Below are positions 37,573 to 49,017 of a DNA stretch of 64,000 nt, piece by piece. This stretch comes from Rhizobium sp. RCAM05350. GTDB taxonomy: Bacteria > Pseudomonadota > Alphaproteobacteria > Rhizobiales > Rhizobiaceae. The stretch's first letter is position 1. The number at the start of each line of letters is the position of its first letter. The DNA is taken from NCBI GenBank assembly GCA_024426085.1, contig CP087974.1, positions 3,692,001-3,756,000 of the forward strand, read 5' to 3'. A model generated the notes under the pieces. The model did no database searches. It had not been told where the DNA came from and was given only the letters and a program-made list of their open reading frames with translations. The position numbers were made by a program, and so were the translations under genes.

Positions 37573-38566
37573 ATGAGCAAGGTAGACCTCGATATTTCCA
37601 ACCTCCCCGATACGACAGTTTCCGTCCGTGACGTTTTCCGTATCGATACAGATGCGCGTGCCGGCCTATTCGAAGGCCGATGCCTATGTGCCGGATCTCG
37701 ATCCGGATTACCTCTTCGATCGCGAAACGACGCTCGCCATTCTCGCCGGCTTTGCCCATAACCGCCGCGTCATGGTTTCCGGCTATCACGGCACCGGCAA
37801 GTCGACCCATATCGAGCAGGTCGCTGCCCGCCTCAACTGGCCTTGCGTGCGCGTCAATCTCGACAGCCATGTCAGCCGTATCGATCTCGTCGGCAAGGAC
37901 GCCATCGTCGTCAAGGACGGCATGCAGGTCACCGAATTCAAGGACGGCATCCTGCCCTGGGCCTACCAGCACAATGTCGCGCTCGTCTTCGACGAATATG
38001 ACGCCGGCCGCCCGGATGTGATGTTCGTCATCCAGCGCGTGCTGGAATCCTCCGGCCGCCTGACGCTGCTCGACCAGAGCCGCGTCATTCGCCCGCATCC
38101 GGCTTTCCGCCTGTTTGCCACGGCCAACACCGTCGGCCTCGGCGATACGACCGGCCTCTATCACGGTACGCAGCAGATCAACCAGGCGCAGATGGACCGC
38201 TGGTCGATCGTCACCACGCTGAACTACCTGCCGCACGACAATGAAGTCGATATCGTTGCCGCCAAGGTCAAGGGCTTCACCAAGGATCGCGGCCGCGACA
38301 CCGTCTCGAAGATGGTTCGCGTTGCCGATCTCACCCGTGCAGCCTTCATCAACGGCGACCTGTCCACCGTCATGAGCCCGCGTACCGTCATCACCTGGGC
38401 TGAAAACGCGCATATCTTCGGCGATATCGCCTTTGCCTTCCGCGTGACCTTCCTCAACAAGTGCGACGAGCTCGAGCGGGCGCTGGTGGCCGAACACTAT
38501 CAGCGCGCCTTCGGTGTCGAGCTGAAGGAAAGTGCTGCCAATATCGTGCTCGAAGCCACGGCCTGA
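37573..38566 (+). CDS. cobS: Cobaltochelatase subunit CobS (one frameshift)
   Basis: CobS is the AAA+ subunit that, with CobT and CobN, inserts cobalt into hydrogenobyrinate a,c-diamide in aerobic cobalamin synthesis. The ~331-residue protein has Walker A GYHGTGKS, Walker [11 protein letters not shown] and sensor regions in [20 protein letters not shown]. The start [10 protein letters not shown] at 37573 has GGAG. The frame breaks near 37652, where GATATG is shortened to GATG (expected [17 protein letters not shown]). cobT follows by 3 bases. Confidence 0.95.
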
Positions 38567-38569
38567 TCG

Positions 38570-40526
38570 ATGGCAGGCCGGGGCGACAATTCGAAAGCAA
38601 GGCCGGCCGGTGTCGTGGATGTGGAACCATTCCGCTGCGCACTGACTGGCTGCATCCGTTCTGATTGCCGGGGATTCGGAAATCGAAGTCGTGTTTGCCA
38701 ATGAGCGTCCGGGTCTTGCCGGCGAGCGCGTGCGGCTGCCGGAAATCTCCAAGCGGCCGACACGCCAGGAACTCGCGGTTACCCGCGGGCTCGGCGATCC
38801 GATGGCGTTGCGCAAGGCCTGCCACGATGCCCGCATCCACGCGACGATGGCCCCACAGGGGGCTGACGCGCGGCATTTTCGATGCCGTCGAACAGGCGCG
38901 CGTCGAGGCGATCGGTTCGCTGCGGATGAGCGGCGTTGCCAGCAACATCACGTCGATGCTGGATGAAAAATACGCCCGGGCCAATTTCGGCAATATTGAC
39001 CGTCAGGCGGATGCCCCGCCTCGAAGAAGCGGTGGCGCTGATCGTGCGCGAAAAGCTGACCGGCCTGAAACCGCCTGCGTCGGCCGGCAAGGTGCTCGAT
39101 CTCTGGCGCGATTTCATCGAGGAAAAAGCCGCAGGCGACATGAAAGAATTGTCTGCCGCGGTCAATGACCAGCAGGCGTTCGCACGCGTCGTCCGCAATA
39201 TGCTGACATCGATGGACATGGCCGAGAAATACGGCGATGAAGATGTCGAGCCCGACGACCAGGAAAGCCAGACCGACGAGGACCAGCCGCGCAGCCAGGA
39301 GCAGGATGAAAACAGCTCCGACGAGGATGCTGGTTCCGACGCTGCCCCTGCCGACGAGAACGAATCTGCCGACGAGCAGATGGACGAAGGCGAGATGGAC
39401 GGTGCCGAAATCTCCGAAGAGGAGATGTCGGATGACGGCGAGGACGACAGTGAAACGCCCGGCGAGGTCAAGCGACCGAGCCATCCCTTCGACGATTTCA
39501 ACGAGAAGGTCGACTACGGCGTCTTCACCGAAGAGTTCGATGAAACAACCACCGCCGAAGAGCTTTGCGACGAAGCCGAACTCGATCGTCTGCGCGCCTT
39601 CCTCGACAAGCAGCTGGCCCATCTGCAGGGTGCCGTCGGCCGGCTGGCCAACCGGCTGCAGCGCTGCCTGATGGCGCAGCAGAACCGCTCCTGGGAATTC
39701 GACCTGGAAGAGGGCTATCTCGATCTGGCGCGGCTGACGCGCATGATCATCGACCCGATGCAGCCACTCTCCTTCAAGGGGAAAAGACACGAATTTCCGT
39801 GATACGGTCGTGACGCTTCTGATCGACAATTCCGGCTCGATGCGCGGCCGGCCGATCACGGTCGCCGCCACCTGCGCCGATATCCTCGCCCGCACGCTGG
39901 AGCGCTGCGGCGTCAAGGTCGAGATCCTCGGTTTCACCACCAAGGCCTGGAAGGGCGGGCAATCGCGTGAAAAATGGCTGGCCAGCGGCAAGCCGCAGAC
40001 GCCGGGTCGCCTCAATGATCTGCGCCACATCATCTACAAGTCCGCAGACGCCCCGTGGCGCCGCGCCCGTCGCAATCTCGGCCTGATGATGCGCGAAGGC
40101 CTGCTCAAGGAAAACATCGACGGTGAGGCGCTGATCTGGGCGCATAACCGTCTGCTCGGCCGCTCCGAGCAGCGCCGCATCCTGATGATGATCTCGGATG
40201 GTGCGCCGGTCGACGATCTGACCCTGTCGGTCAATCCGGGCAACTATCTCGAGCGCCACTTGCGCGCCGTCATCGATCAGATCGAAACGCGCTCGCCGGT
40301 CGAGTTGCTGGCCATCGGTATCGGTCATGACGTGACACGCTACTACTGCAAGGCCGTGACCATCGTTGACGCCGACGAACTGGCCGGCGCAATGACGGAG
40401 CAGCTCGCTTCGCTTTTCGACGACGAGGGTTCCAGGCGTCGGGCCCGCGCCGCCACGGCGGCGTGCGAGCTGATAGCATTATCTGGCCGGGGCACAGGTG
40501 CTGTCCCGGCTCTGCCTGCTTATTGA
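38570..40526 (+). CDS. cobT: Cobaltochelatase subunit CobT (about four frameshifts)
   Basis: The protein has ~650 residues. The N-terminal helical part ([20 protein letters not shown]) is followed by a long acidic linker rich in Asp/Glu (39230-39470), then a C-terminal von Willebrand A domain with the MIDAS motif DNSGSMRG and [12 protein letters not shown]. Breaks lie near 38655, 38871, 39013 and 39783. The annotated C-terminus ([16 protein letters not shown]...) may be out of frame, because the family normally ends soon after [10 protein letters not shown]. It works with CobS; cobN is not in the window. Confidence 0.93.
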
Positions 40527-40584
40527 TTGCTGATTTTTTCCGGAGCCGCTTTGCGCTCCATGCCGGCATGCCGGAAGGACGTCT

Positions 40585-41589
40585 TTGAAAGCGACACTGA
40601 TCCGGGCCACCGCCTTTTCCCTGTTCCTGGCTGTCGTGCCGTCGTTTGCGGCGACACCAGCGCCTTCGGAAATCGTTCCGGTAAAAAGCCGCCAGATCGA
40701 GAACTTCAGGATCGGCTCGGACCAGAAACTGTTCGGCAAGCTGGAGTTCATCGGCGGCATCGAGATGTCGTCGTCGAATGCCCTGCTTGGCGCGATTTCG
40801 TCGATCCGCTTTCGTCCGGACCGGAAGTCCTTCCTGGCGATCATGGACACCGGCCATTGGGTCGAAGGCGAAATCCAGCGTGACCAGAGTGGCAGGCTGG
40901 CAGGCACGAGCGATCTGACTGTCACCTCGATGATCGATGCCAACGGCCGGTCCGAGCAGGTCAAGGAGCGCATGGACAGCGAAGGCGTGGCGCTACGCGA
41001 CGGTGAGATCCTCGCCAGCTACGAAGGGCTTCACCGCGTTGATGTCTATCCCGATCCCGGCTTTGCTCAGTCCAGGCCGGTAGCGACCTTGCCGCTGCTC
41101 ATCCCGGCCACCTCGCTGCGCGGCAATCGTGGGCTCGAAACCATAACCGTTTCACCGAAGAACAGCGCGCTTGCGGGCGGCGTCGTTGTTGTGTCCGAGC
41201 TGAGTTTCGATACGGCCGGCCATCTTCTGGCCGCGGTCCTCGATGGTCCGCGCAAGGGCATTTTCGGAATTGCTCGGAAAGGTCCGTTCGCGGTGACTGA
41301 CGGCGCGTTCCTGCCCAACGGCGACATGCTGATTCTGGAGCGCCGCTTCAGCTTTGCCGAGGGTATTGGTATGCAAATCCGCCGCATCAAGGGCAGCGAT
41401 ATCAAGCCCGGTGCGGTGGTCGATGGCGAAGTCCTGCTGAACGCGGACATGGGCTACCAGATCGACAATATGGAAGGTCTGGATGTCATCATCGAACCCG
41501 GCGGCGACATCCGCATCATCATCGTTTCCGATGACAATCATTCCATCCTCGAGCGCAATCTGATGCTGGAGTTCCGGCTGGTCGAATAG
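40585..41589 (+). CDS. Esterase-like phytase-family secreted protein
   Basis: The 334-residue protein is intact, with a signal peptide (TAFSLFLAVVPSFAATPAP) and a phytase-like beta-propeller domain (PF13449 type): GGIEMSSSNALLGAISSI, FLAIMDTGHWVEGEI, RGNRGLETITVSP and IIVSDDNHSILERNL. The TTG start at 40585 follows an AAGGACG box. The enzyme activity is not established for this family. It lies downstream of cobT but the 58-base gap allows its own promoter. Confidence 0.85.
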   Translation: MKATLIRATAFSLFLAVVPSFAATPAPSEIVPVKSRQIENFRIGSDQKLFGKLEFIGGIEMSSSNALLGAISSIRFRPDRKSFLAIMDTGHWVEGEIQRDQSGRLAGTSDLTVTSMIDANGRSEQVKERMDSEGVALRDGEILASYEGLHRVDVYPDPGFAQSRPVATLPLLIPATSLRGNRGLETITVSPKNSALAGGVVVVSELSFDTAGHLLAAVLDGPRKGIFGIARKGPFAVTDGAFLPNGDMLILERRFSFAEGIGMQIRRIKGSDIKPGAVVDGEVLLNADMGYQIDNMEGLDVIIEPGGDIRIIIVSDDNHSILERNLMLEFRLVE

Positions 41590-41606
41590 AATCACGGACA
41601 AGAAAA

Positions 41607-41632
41607 AACCCGCATTACGGGGTGATGCGGGT
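41607..41632 (+). terminator. Rho-independent terminator after the esterase-like gene
   Basis: AACCCGCAT at 41607-41615 pairs with ATGCGGGTT at 41624-41632, preceded by an A run and followed by a T-rich stretch (gttcttcgtt). It lies 17 bases after the stop and can also serve the convergent transporter gene. Confidence 0.8.
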
Positions 41633-41658
41633 TGTTCTTCGTTATTCTGTCTTCAGGG

Positions 41659-42299
41659 TCAGGCGTTTGCCTTCACGCCCGGCATCGGCTTGATCACGTT
41701 CATCAACGCGCCATAGGGCAACAGCATCACAAGGCCGACGATGATCTTGACGCTGAGGTCGCCGAGTGCCCAGGAGATCCAGCGCGGCGCTTCCGCCGTC
41801 ATCACGCCGAGGATCGGGGGCGCTTTCGAGCGCGAACGGATCGTTCGGGCCGAAGACGACGAAGAACGCGGCAAAGGCGAAGGAAAAGAAGATCGCCGTG
41901 TCGAGGAAGGAACCGAACAGCGAGCCGACCAGCGGTGCGCGCCACCAGCTCTGCGCCCGCAGCTTGTTGAACACCGAGATATCCAGCAGCTGACCCAGCA
42001 GGAAGGCGGAGCCCGACGCGATCGCGATGCGTGGGGTGGCTACCAGCACCGACAGCAGGACAGCGACACCAAAACCCACGATCACCACCTTGCGGGCGGT
42101 ACGCGGTCCGGAACTGACGATTGGTGAGATCGGTAACGAGGAAGGCGATCGGATAGCTGAAGGCGCCCCAGGTCAGGAGATCACCCAGCTGCATGCCGGC
42201 TATCGAGCCGGGCAGGGGGTACTGGACCAGGAAATTGGAGGCCACGACCACGAGGGTCATCAGCGCGACATAGAGAAGGAACGTGCGGTTTGTCAGCAT
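41659..42299 (-). CDS. yhhQ: Queuosine-precursor transporter, VUT/YhhQ family (two frameshifts)
   Basis: An inner-membrane protein of ~213 residues with six membrane segments. Typical VUT motifs are MLTNRTFLLYVALMTLVVVA, YPIAFLVTDLTNRQFG and SGSAFLLGQLLDISVFNKLR. YhhQ takes up queuosine precursors for tRNA modification. Breaks lie near 42106 (TTCGGA read as TTCCGGA) and near 41815 (C run). The start ATG 42299 has AGGA. I found no preQ1 riboswitch that I could support in the upstream region. Confidence 0.85.
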
Positions 42300-42403
42300 T
42301 TTTTATCCTGGGGTATGCCACCAGTTGGAGCAATCGGAATCCGCCGATCACCGGGCGTTGAACCCAGCAAGCCGCGAACGGTTTATTGTCTGAAGGACAC
42401 GAG

Positions 42404-42436
42404 AAAAGGCTCGCCGGTTGCCCTGGCAAGCCTTTT
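42404..42436 (-). terminator. Terminator downstream of rpmB
   Basis: AAAAGGCT-CGCC (from 42404) and GGC-AAGCCTTTT (to 42436) form an imperfect stem of about 11 base pairs ending in A/T runs on both sides. It lies 25 bases downstream of the rpmB stop on the minus strand. Confidence 0.7.
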
Positions 42437-42460
42437 CATCAGTCTGGTCAAGTGTGCCGA

Positions 42461-42763
42461 TTAAGCGGCGACAGCGACGGCTTCAGCCGTCTTCTTGACG
42501 ATCTGGCGGCGCAGCAGGCGAGCGCGCATCGACAGCTCGACTTCGTCAGCCTTGATCAGGAATGCGTCGAGACCACCGCGGTGTTCAACCGAACGCAGAG
42601 CTGCGGCCGAAACGCGCAGACGGTAACGCTGGCCGAGCACGTCGGAAATCAACGTAACCTGGCACAGGTTCGGCAGGAACTTGCGCTTGGTCTTGTTGTT
42701 TGCGTGGCTCACATTGTTGCCCGACTGGACGCCCTTGCCGGTCAATTCGCAACTACGGGACAT
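42461..42763 (-). CDS. rpmB: 50S ribosomal protein L28
   Basis: A structural protein of the large subunit. The 100-residue protein starts [21 protein letters not shown], has [16 protein letters not shown] and [20 protein letters not shown], and is intact. It is alone on its strand, with a terminator behind it and a 355-base divergent promoter region before it. Confidence 0.96.
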   Translation of the reverse strand: MSRSCELTGKGVQSGNNVSHANNKTKRKFLPNLCQVTLISDVLGQRYRLRVSAAALRSVEHRGGLDAFLIKADEVELSMRARLLRRQIVKKTAEAVAVAA

Positions 42764-43118
42764 GATGCACCTATTTTTCTTTTCGCCTTCGGTCCATGCG
42801 TTGGCGGGCCATAAGCCCAGGCCGCATTCCGTTGGCCATGATTGGAAAGTTGCGGTTCTATAGTCAGCGAGAGCCGCGGCGTCAAGCCAAACCTTCGTTT
42901 TCCGGGAAAAACTCTTGGGAAACGTCGAGTCTTTCAGGCCGGAGAAGCCGATATGTTTGGATTCTCTTCGCCCACATACATCTTTGCGGCGGTGAATTCC
43001 ACTCTATATAGCCTTGGGTTAAGGCTTATGGCGAAAGCGGGGTTCACGGCGTAGAAATGCCTGCAAATCCGCCGTATCGGCTAATGTTGCGTGAACGGGA
43101 ATGGGAAGGGCATCTGGA
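42764..43118. promoter_or_regulatory. Divergent promoter region between rpmB and the DUF3108 gene
   Basis: 355 bases with no convincing gene. It should hold the rpmB promoter (minus strand) and that of the DUF3108 gene (plus strand). A TATATAG-containing AT-rich patch lies near 43003-43010. I see no clear dyad or riboswitch. Confidence 0.4.
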
Positions 43119-43895
43119 ATGAACTGGCGCATCGGTTTTTCGGCGCTTCTGGCGTTTGCCGCGGCAACGTTTTCCACAGGCACGGCTCATGCCGTCGATG
43201 TGACGCACAATACGGATTACAGCATCTCGCTTGCTGGCCTGCCGATCGCAAAGGCGTCGTTCCACACGGAGTTGAACGACAAGCGCTATACGATTTCCGG
43301 CACGATGAATTCCGCGGGGCTCGCCGATATTTTTGCCCAGACATCCGGCCAGACTTCGGTCTCCGGGGTTGTCGGCCGTGACCGGCTGAGCGCCTCGGAA
43401 TATTCCGTCCGCTACCGGTCCGGCAAGAAGGGCCGGGCGATCGACGTGCAGTTCCGCAATGGCGATGTCATGTCCGCCTCGATGAAGCCGGCGCGCCGGA
43501 TTCCGAAGAATTGGGTGCCGGTCACCAAGGCTGATATGCGCAATGTCGTCGATCCACTCTCCGGCCTGATCTTTCCGGCCGACACCCGGGTCTGCCCGAA
43601 AAGCGTGCCGATCTTCGACGGTGAATCGCGCATGGACCTGAAGCTCTCGCCCAAAGGCACCAAGCCGTTCAAGACGGAAGGATTCCAGGGGGATGTCATT
43701 GTCTGCGGCATCAAGTTCGTGCCGAAATCCGGCTTCCGCAAGGGGCGCGATGATGTCGATTACCTGCGCAAGCTGGAAACCATGGAAATCTGGTTTGCCA
43801 AGGCCGACGCGGTGAATGTATATGCTCCGGTCTATGTCCGCATCCCGACCAGCTACGGCCCGGTCACTATCTGGGCAACGCGGTTCGGAAGCTAA
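43119..43895 (+). CDS. DUF3108 secreted protein
   Basis: The 258-residue protein has a signal peptide (IGFSALLAFAAATFSTGTAHA) and the DUF3108 pattern: DYSISLAGLPIAKASF, MNSAGLADIFAQTSGQTS, VDPLSGLIFPA and YVRIPTSYGPVTIWATRF. The gene is intact. The family is a periplasmic beta-rich protein of unknown function that is encoded next to rpmB in rhizobia. Confidence 0.85.
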   Translation: MNWRIGFSALLAFAAATFSTGTAHAVDVTHNTDYSISLAGLPIAKASFHTELNDKRYTISGTMNSAGLADIFAQTSGQTSVSGVVGRDRLSASEYSVRYRSGKKGRAIDVQFRNGDVMSASMKPARRIPKNWVPVTKADMRNVVDPLSGLIFPADTRVCPKSVPIFDGESRMDLKLSPKGTKPFKTEGFQGDVIVCGIKFVPKSGFRKGRDDVDYLRKLETMEIWFAKADAVNVYAPVYVRIPTSYGPVTIWATRFGS

Positions 43896-43922
43896 AGATC
43901 CATCAAGGCCGGGGGCAGGCGC

Positions 43923-44814
43923 ATGAAATTCAAGGCAACGCTGATCGGCTTTTCGGCGATCCTGATGTGGTCGCTGCTGGCCTTGTTCACGGCCGCCTCG
44001 GGCACCATGCCGCCCTTCCAGCTTTCGGCCATCTGCTTTTCCATCGGCAGCATTCCGGGCCTCGTGGTCCTGGCGCTCAAGCCTGAGCGGCTGGCACTTC
44101 TGAAGCAACCCGCAAAAGTCTGGATCGTCGGCATTGCCGGGCTGTTCGGCTACCATTTCCTCTATTTTACCGCACTTCGGAACGCCCCTGCGGTCGAGGC
44201 CGGACTGATTGCCTATCTCTGGCCGCTGCTGATCGTTGTCGGTTCCGCCCTTTTGCCCGGTGAACGGCTGCGCTGGTATCACGTCGCTGGGGCCATCTGC
44301 GGCCTTGCCGGCACGATCCTGATCGTGGCGCGCAATGGCGTTCAGTTCGATGATGCTTATGTCATGGGCTACAGCGCGGCTCTTGCCTGCGCCTTCACCT
44401 GGTCCGGTTATTCGCTGCTGACGCGGCGATTCGAGGCTGTCTCGACGGATGTCGTTACCGGGTTCTGCCTGGCGACAGCGGCGCTGTCGTTCCTCTGCCA
44501 TCTTGGGCTTGAAACCACGGTCTGGCCGGGAGACGGCCACGCAGTGGATCGCCGTTGCCGGTCTTGGCCTGCTGCCGGTTGGTGCTGCCTTCTATGCCTG
44601 GGATTACGGCGTCAAGAACGGCAATATCCAGATCCTCGGCGTCGCCAGCTATGCCGCGCCGGTTCTCTCGACGCTGGTGCTCGTATCCTTCGGTTTTGCC
44701 GAACCGTCCTGGCGCATTGCACTCGCCTGCCTGTTCGTGACGGGGGGCGCGATCCTTGCGGCCAAGGATATCATCTTCCGTGACCGCTCAAGCGCAGCAC
44801 AGCCGGCGGAATAG
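43923..44814 (+). CDS. DMT-superfamily transporter, YddG-like exporter (one frameshift)
   Basis: An EamA-type membrane protein of ~297 residues with ten predicted helices: LIGFSAILMWSLLALFTAAS, then GIAGLFGYHFLYFTALRNAP and, in the second half, GLGLLPVGAAFYAWDYGVKN. YddG homologues export aromatic amino acids. The frame breaks near 44530, between the two EamA repeats. A CTTTCC-type weak start precedes the ATG at 43923; the substrate is inferred only from family similarity. Confidence 0.85.
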
Positions 44815-44816
44815 GC

Positions 44817-45260
44817 TTATGCCGCCGGTGGCTGCCAGTCTGCAGCGGCCATTTCAAACGCCGAAAAATCAAAACCGGGCGAAACGGTACAGCCGACCAG
44901 CGTCCACGCACCAAGCGAGTTCGCCGATTGCCACCAGTTTGCCGGTACGATGGCCTGCGGCAGCTCGCCGATCAGGATGTTGGAACCGAGCGTGACGGTC
45001 GTGGCCGGCTTGTCGTCTTCGGCAATGCTGAGCGCCAGCGGCGCCCCGGCATAGAAGTGCCAGACTTCGACCGCATCACGCACGCGGTGCCAGTGTGAGT
45101 GCTCGCCGCGCTCCAGCAGATAGTAGATGGCGGTCGAGTGGCCGCGCGTCCCGCCCGCCTTGTCCTTGAACGTCTGGACATACCAGCCGCCTTCCGGATG
45201 ACGTTGCATTTTCAGGGTCTCGATGATCGCCTGGGCCGATAGCGGTAGTTGAACGTCCAT
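44817..45260 (-). CDS. DUF985-type cupin protein
   Basis: The intact 147-residue protein is a cupin of the DUF985 family, with MQRHPEGGWYVQTF, the metal-site strand HSHWHRVRDAVEVWHFYAG and GCTVSPGFDFSAFEM. The ATG shares one base with the stop of gloB (TAATG), so the two are translationally coupled. The family has no established activity. Confidence 0.9.
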   Translation of the reverse strand: MDVQLPLSAQAIIETLKMQRHPEGGWYVQTFKDKAGGTRGHSTAIYYLLERGEHSHWHRVRDAVEVWHFYAGAPLALSIAEDDKPATTVTLGSNILIGELPQAIVPANWWQSANSLGAWTLVGCTVSPGFDFSAFEMAAADWQPPAA

Positions 45261-46030
45261 TAGAATTGATCCTTGCGTTTGCGGATTTCGGCAAAGACCT
45301 CGGCATCCGATGCGTTGTTCATCTGCAGATGCGCCCTTATGCCAGCGTCATGCGGCCGCAGGAAGGGGTTGGTAGCTTTTTCCAGCCCCAGCGTCGTCGG
45401 CGCGGTGAACGCACCCTTGGCGCGCAGAGCGTCGACTTCAGCGGCGCGGGTTTTCAAGGCGGCATTGTCCGGATCGACGGTTACGGCAAATCGGGCATTG
45501 GAGAGCGTGTATTCGTGGCCGAAATAGACGGCCGTATCGTCCGGCAGAGTCATCAGCTTCTGCAGCGAGGTCCACATCTGCGCCGGCGTGCCTTCAAACA
45601 GGCGTCCGCAGCCGAGCGCAAATAGCGTATCGGCGGAAAACAGCAGTTTGTCGTCGGGGAAGTAGAAGCAGACATGACCGGCCGTGTGTCCAGGCGTCTC
45701 GAATACATGCACCGGATGGCCTGCGAACTCGAAATCGCCGCCATCGCCGATTGTCTTGTCGATACCCGGGATTTTCGAGGCTTCGTTTACTGGACTGATG
45801 ATCGTCACGTTAAAGCGTGTCTTGAGTGCAAGATTGGCCTCGACATGGTCTGGATGGTGGTGGGTGGTCAAAATATGGGTCAGCGTCCAGCCGCGCCGTT
45901 TCAGCGCACCCAGGATCGCTGCTTCCTCAGGCGCATCGATCGAGGCGGTGGCGCCGCTTGCCGGATCGTGGATCAGCACGCCGAAATTATCGGTGCGGCA
46001 TGGGAACAGTTCGATGTCGAGATTGGCCAT
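45260..46030 (-). CDS. gloB: Glyoxalase II, hydroxyacylglutathione hydrolase
   Basis: GloB hydrolyses S-D-lactoylglutathione in methylglyoxal detoxification. The intact 256-residue metallo-beta-lactamase-fold protein has the metal motif [50 protein letters not shown] and [11 protein letters not shown]. The start at 46030 has AGGAGG. It is divergent from the methyltransferase gene. Confidence 0.95.
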   Translation of the reverse strand: MANLDIELFPCRTDNFGVLIHDPASGATASIDAPEEAAILGALKRRGWTLTHILTTHHHPDHVEANLALKTRFNVTIISPVNEASKIPGIDKTIGDGGDFEFAGHPVHVFETPGHTAGHVCFYFPDDKLLFSADTLFALGCGRLFEGTPAQMWTSLQKLMTLPDDTAVYFGHEYTLSNARFAVTVDPDNAALKTRAAEVDALRAKGAFTAPTTLGLEKATNPFLRPHDAGIRAHLQMNNASDAEVFAEIRKRKDQF

Positions 46031-46116
46031 GATAAGCCTCCTGCGGGGACGTGTCGTTGTGGCGAATGTAGTGAGCGCCGCCTTGAAGTCCACCCGTTCC
46101 AGTCTAACATGAGGGT

Positions 46117-46888
46117 ATGCACGCAGATATCGTCGACCTTCGCCAATTTTACCATTCCCGCCTCGGGCGCTTTGCCGAGCAATCGATCAGCATGGCTCTG
46201 TCATCGGTCTGGGCCAGGTTGCCGGAAGAGCGTTTGGTCGGGTTGGGATATGCCGTTCCCTATCTCGATCGCTTTCGCGCCGATACCGAGCGGACTTTCG
46301 CCTTCATGCCGGCGGGCCAAGGGGCGGTGAACTGGCCGGTCGCCGAACTCTCCTCGACGGCGCTGATCTTTGATGAGGAATTGCCGCTGCCCGATCCGTC
46401 GATCGACCGGGTGCTGATGGTGCATTCGCTGGAGTTCGTGGAAAACCCCCGCGAAACGATGAAAGAACTTTGGCGGATTCTTGCGCCCGGCGGCCGCCTG
46501 GTGATTGTCGTGCCGAATCGGCGCGGCGTCTGGGCGCGTATGGAGCACACGCCCTTCGGTTCCGGCCGGCCCCTATTCGCGCGGGCAGCTGACCGCACTT
46601 TTACGCGAAACCAATTTTACCCCCTGGCGCTTCCGCCGATGCCCTGTTCTTTCCACCCTCGAAGCTGAAACTGATCCTGAAGATGCGTCAGGCCTTCGAA
46701 CGCATTGGCCGGTCGCTCTGGCCGGTCTTTTCCGGCGTCATCATCGTCGAGGCGCAGAAACGGCTCTACCAGGGCCTGCCGGTCGCCGCTCGCGCCTGCG
46801 CCGCGTCTTCGTGCCGGTGCTGGCCCCTCAGGGCGTTCCAACGACGAGGGAAAGGCTTTTGCAGCAAGCGCATCGAATCGATTTGTGA
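46117..46888 (+). CDS. SAM-dependent methyltransferase, class I (two frameshifts)
   Basis: The repaired protein has ~257 residues. The C-terminal part of a Rossmann methyltransferase is visible: [20 protein letters not shown] and [20 protein letters not shown]. No clear glycine-rich motif I is seen, so the cofactor site is unusual for the class. Breaks lie near 46573 and 46790. The family is placed between gloB and hisC in rhizobia. The substrate is unknown. Confidence 0.78.
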
Positions 46889-46966
46889 CGCCGCGCCACA
46901 CTCGACAAAAACCCTCTGCACCGGTATTGGCTGGACGTCATTTTCCCTGCCGCGAAAGCTGATCTC

Positions 46967-48073
46967 ATGAGCACAGACCTTACGAACCCAACGCCACGCC
47001 CCGGTATCCTCGATATTGCCGCTTACATGCCGGGCAAGGAGCATGCGCCGGGTGTTGCCAAGGTTTACAAGCTGTCCTCCAACGAGACCCCGCTCGGACC
47101 GAGCCCGAAGGCGATCGAAGCCTTCCAGAAGGCAGCGGCCAAGCTTGAAATCTATCCCGATGGCCAGGCGATCGAGCTGCGTGAAGCCATCGCCTCCGTC
47201 TATGGACTGAATACGGCCAACCTGATGTGCGGCAACGGCTCCGACGAGTTGCTCGGCCTGCTCTGCCACGTTTATCTCGCTCCCGGCGACGAAGCCATCA
47301 TCACCGAGCATGGGTTTCTGGTCTACAAGATCCAGATCATGGGCGCCGGCGCTACGCCGGTCACGGTGCCGGAAAACGATTGCCACGTCACCGTCGATGC
47401 CATCCTGGCGGCGGTGACGCCGAAGACCAAGATGGTCTTCCTTGCCAATCCCGGCAACCCGACCGGCACCTATGTCCCAGTCGATGAAGTACGCCGCCTG
47501 CAGGCCGGCCTGCCGAAGAACGTCATTCTGGTTCTCGACGCCGCTTATGCGGAGTATGTCCGCCGCAACGATTACGAGGCAGGCCTTGAGCTGGTGTCGT
47601 CCAACCAGAACGTGGTGATGACCCGCACCTTCTCGAAGATCCACGGGCTTGCCGCTCTGCGCGTTGGCTGGATGTATGCGCCGCTTGCCATCATCGACGC
47701 GCTGAACCGGGTGCGCGGGCCGTTCAACATGAACGCGCCGGCGATCGCCGCGGGTGCCGCCGCGATCCGCGATCAAGCTTTTATGGCGACAGCCCTCGAG
47801 CACAATTCGCTTTGGCTCGGCAAGCTCACCGAAGCACTCTCCGCGCTCGGTCTGCGGGTCACGCCGTCTGTGACCAATTTCGTGCTGATCCATTTCCCCG
47901 ATATCGACGGCAAGCGTGCGCCGGAGGCCGACGAGTTCCTGACCAGCCGCGGCTTCATCCTGCGGGCGGTGCGTGGCTATGGGCTGCCGAATGCGCTGCG
48001 CATGACCATCGGCTCGGCGGAAGCCAATGAGGGCGTGATCGCCGCGCTCACCGAGTTTATGGGCCGGGCGTGA
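46967..48073 (+). CDS. hisC: Histidinol-phosphate / aromatic aminotransferase HisC
   Basis: A PLP-dependent class I/II aminotransferase of 368 residues, intact. Conserved features are [53 protein letters not shown], the PLP lysine in [16 protein letters not shown], and the final Arg in LRMTIGS. It is followed, with a 3-base overlap, by tyrC, so it may act on aromatic 2-oxo acids as well as in histidine synthesis. Confidence 0.93.
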   Translation: MSTDLTNPTPRPGILDIAAYMPGKEHAPGVAKVYKLSSNETPLGPSPKAIEAFQKAAAKLEIYPDGQAIELREAIASVYGLNTANLMCGNGSDELLGLLCHVYLAPGDEAIITEHGFLVYKIQIMGAGATPVTVPENDCHVTVDAILAAVTPKTKMVFLANPGNPTGTYVPVDEVRRLQAGLPKNVILVLDAAYAEYVRRNDYEAGLELVSSNQNVVMTRTFSKIHGLAALRVGWMYAPLAIIDALNRVRGPFNMNAPAIAAGAAAIRDQAFMATALEHNSLWLGKLTEALSALGLRVTPSVTNFVLIHFPDIDGKRAPEADEFLTSRGFILRAVRGYGLPNALRMTIGSAEANEGVIAALTEFMGRA

Positions 48074-48995
48074 TGGCAAAGCAGTTTGAAACCATCGCGC
48101 TGATCGGCATCGGCCTGATCGGCTCGTCGATCGGCCGCGAAATCAAGGACAAGGGCCTTGCCGGTTCCGTCACGATCTCGAGCGCAGTGAAGCGACGCTG
48201 AAGCGCGCAGGAACTGAACCTCGGCGACCACTACACGACATCGGCGGCCGATGCAGTCAAGGATGCCGATCTGGTCATCGTCTCGGTGCCTGTCGGTGCC
48301 TCCGGCACAGTCGCCGCCGAGATCGCTCCGAACCTGAAGCCGGGCGTGATCGTCACCGATGTCGGCTCGACCAAGGGCTCGGTGATCGCCCAGATGGCGC
48401 CGCATATGCCGCCGGGCGTCCATTTCATCCCGGGCCATCCGATTGCCGGTACGGAATATTCCGGCCCCGACGCCGGTTTCATCGGCCTGTTCAAGGGCCG
48501 CTGGTGCATCCCTGACGCCGCTGCCGGATACCGACGAAACGGCCAAGGCCAAGCTGCGTACTTTCTGGGAAACGCTGGGATCGATGGTCGATGACATGGA
48601 CCCGGAACATCACGACAAGGTTCTGGCGATCGTCTCGCACCTGCCGCACATCATCGCCTACAACATTGTCGGCACTGCCGATGATCTGGAAGCGGTGACC
48701 GAATCGGAAGTGATCAAATATTCGGCCTCGGGTTTCCGAGATTTCACCCGTCTTGCCGCGTCCGACCCGACCATGTGGCGCGACGTCTGCCTGCACAACA
48801 AGGATGCGATCCTTGAAATGCTGTCGTGGTTCTCCGAGGATCTTGCCTATCTGCAGCGGGCGATCCGCTGGGGCGACGGTGACAAGCTGTTCTGACCTCT
48901 TCACCCGCACCCGCGCCATCCGCCGCTCGATCGTCCAGGCCGGCCAGGACACCGATATGGCCGATTTCGGCCGGCATGCGATGGATCAGAAGTAA
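48073..48995 (+). CDS. tyrC: Prephenate/arogenate dehydrogenase TyrC (about four frameshifts)
   Basis: The enzyme oxidatively decarboxylates prephenate or arogenate in tyrosine synthesis. The NAD-binding ALIGIGLIGSSIGREI and the catalytic region HFIPGHPIAGTEYSGPDAGF are visible, with ivSHLPHIIAYNIVGTADD after it. Breaks lie near 48183, 48205, 48515 and at 48893 (TTCGAC read as TTCTGAC). The repaired end is MADFGRHAMDQK at 48995. Coupled to hisC. Confidence 0.92.
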
Positions 48996-49017
48996 TCAGG
49001 TTACCGAACATGCCGCT

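Noticed and set aside
42300-42400. preQ1 riboswitch upstream of the queuosine-precursor transporter
   Set aside because: I could not align the leader to a preQ1 consensus; only a weak hairpin is visible.
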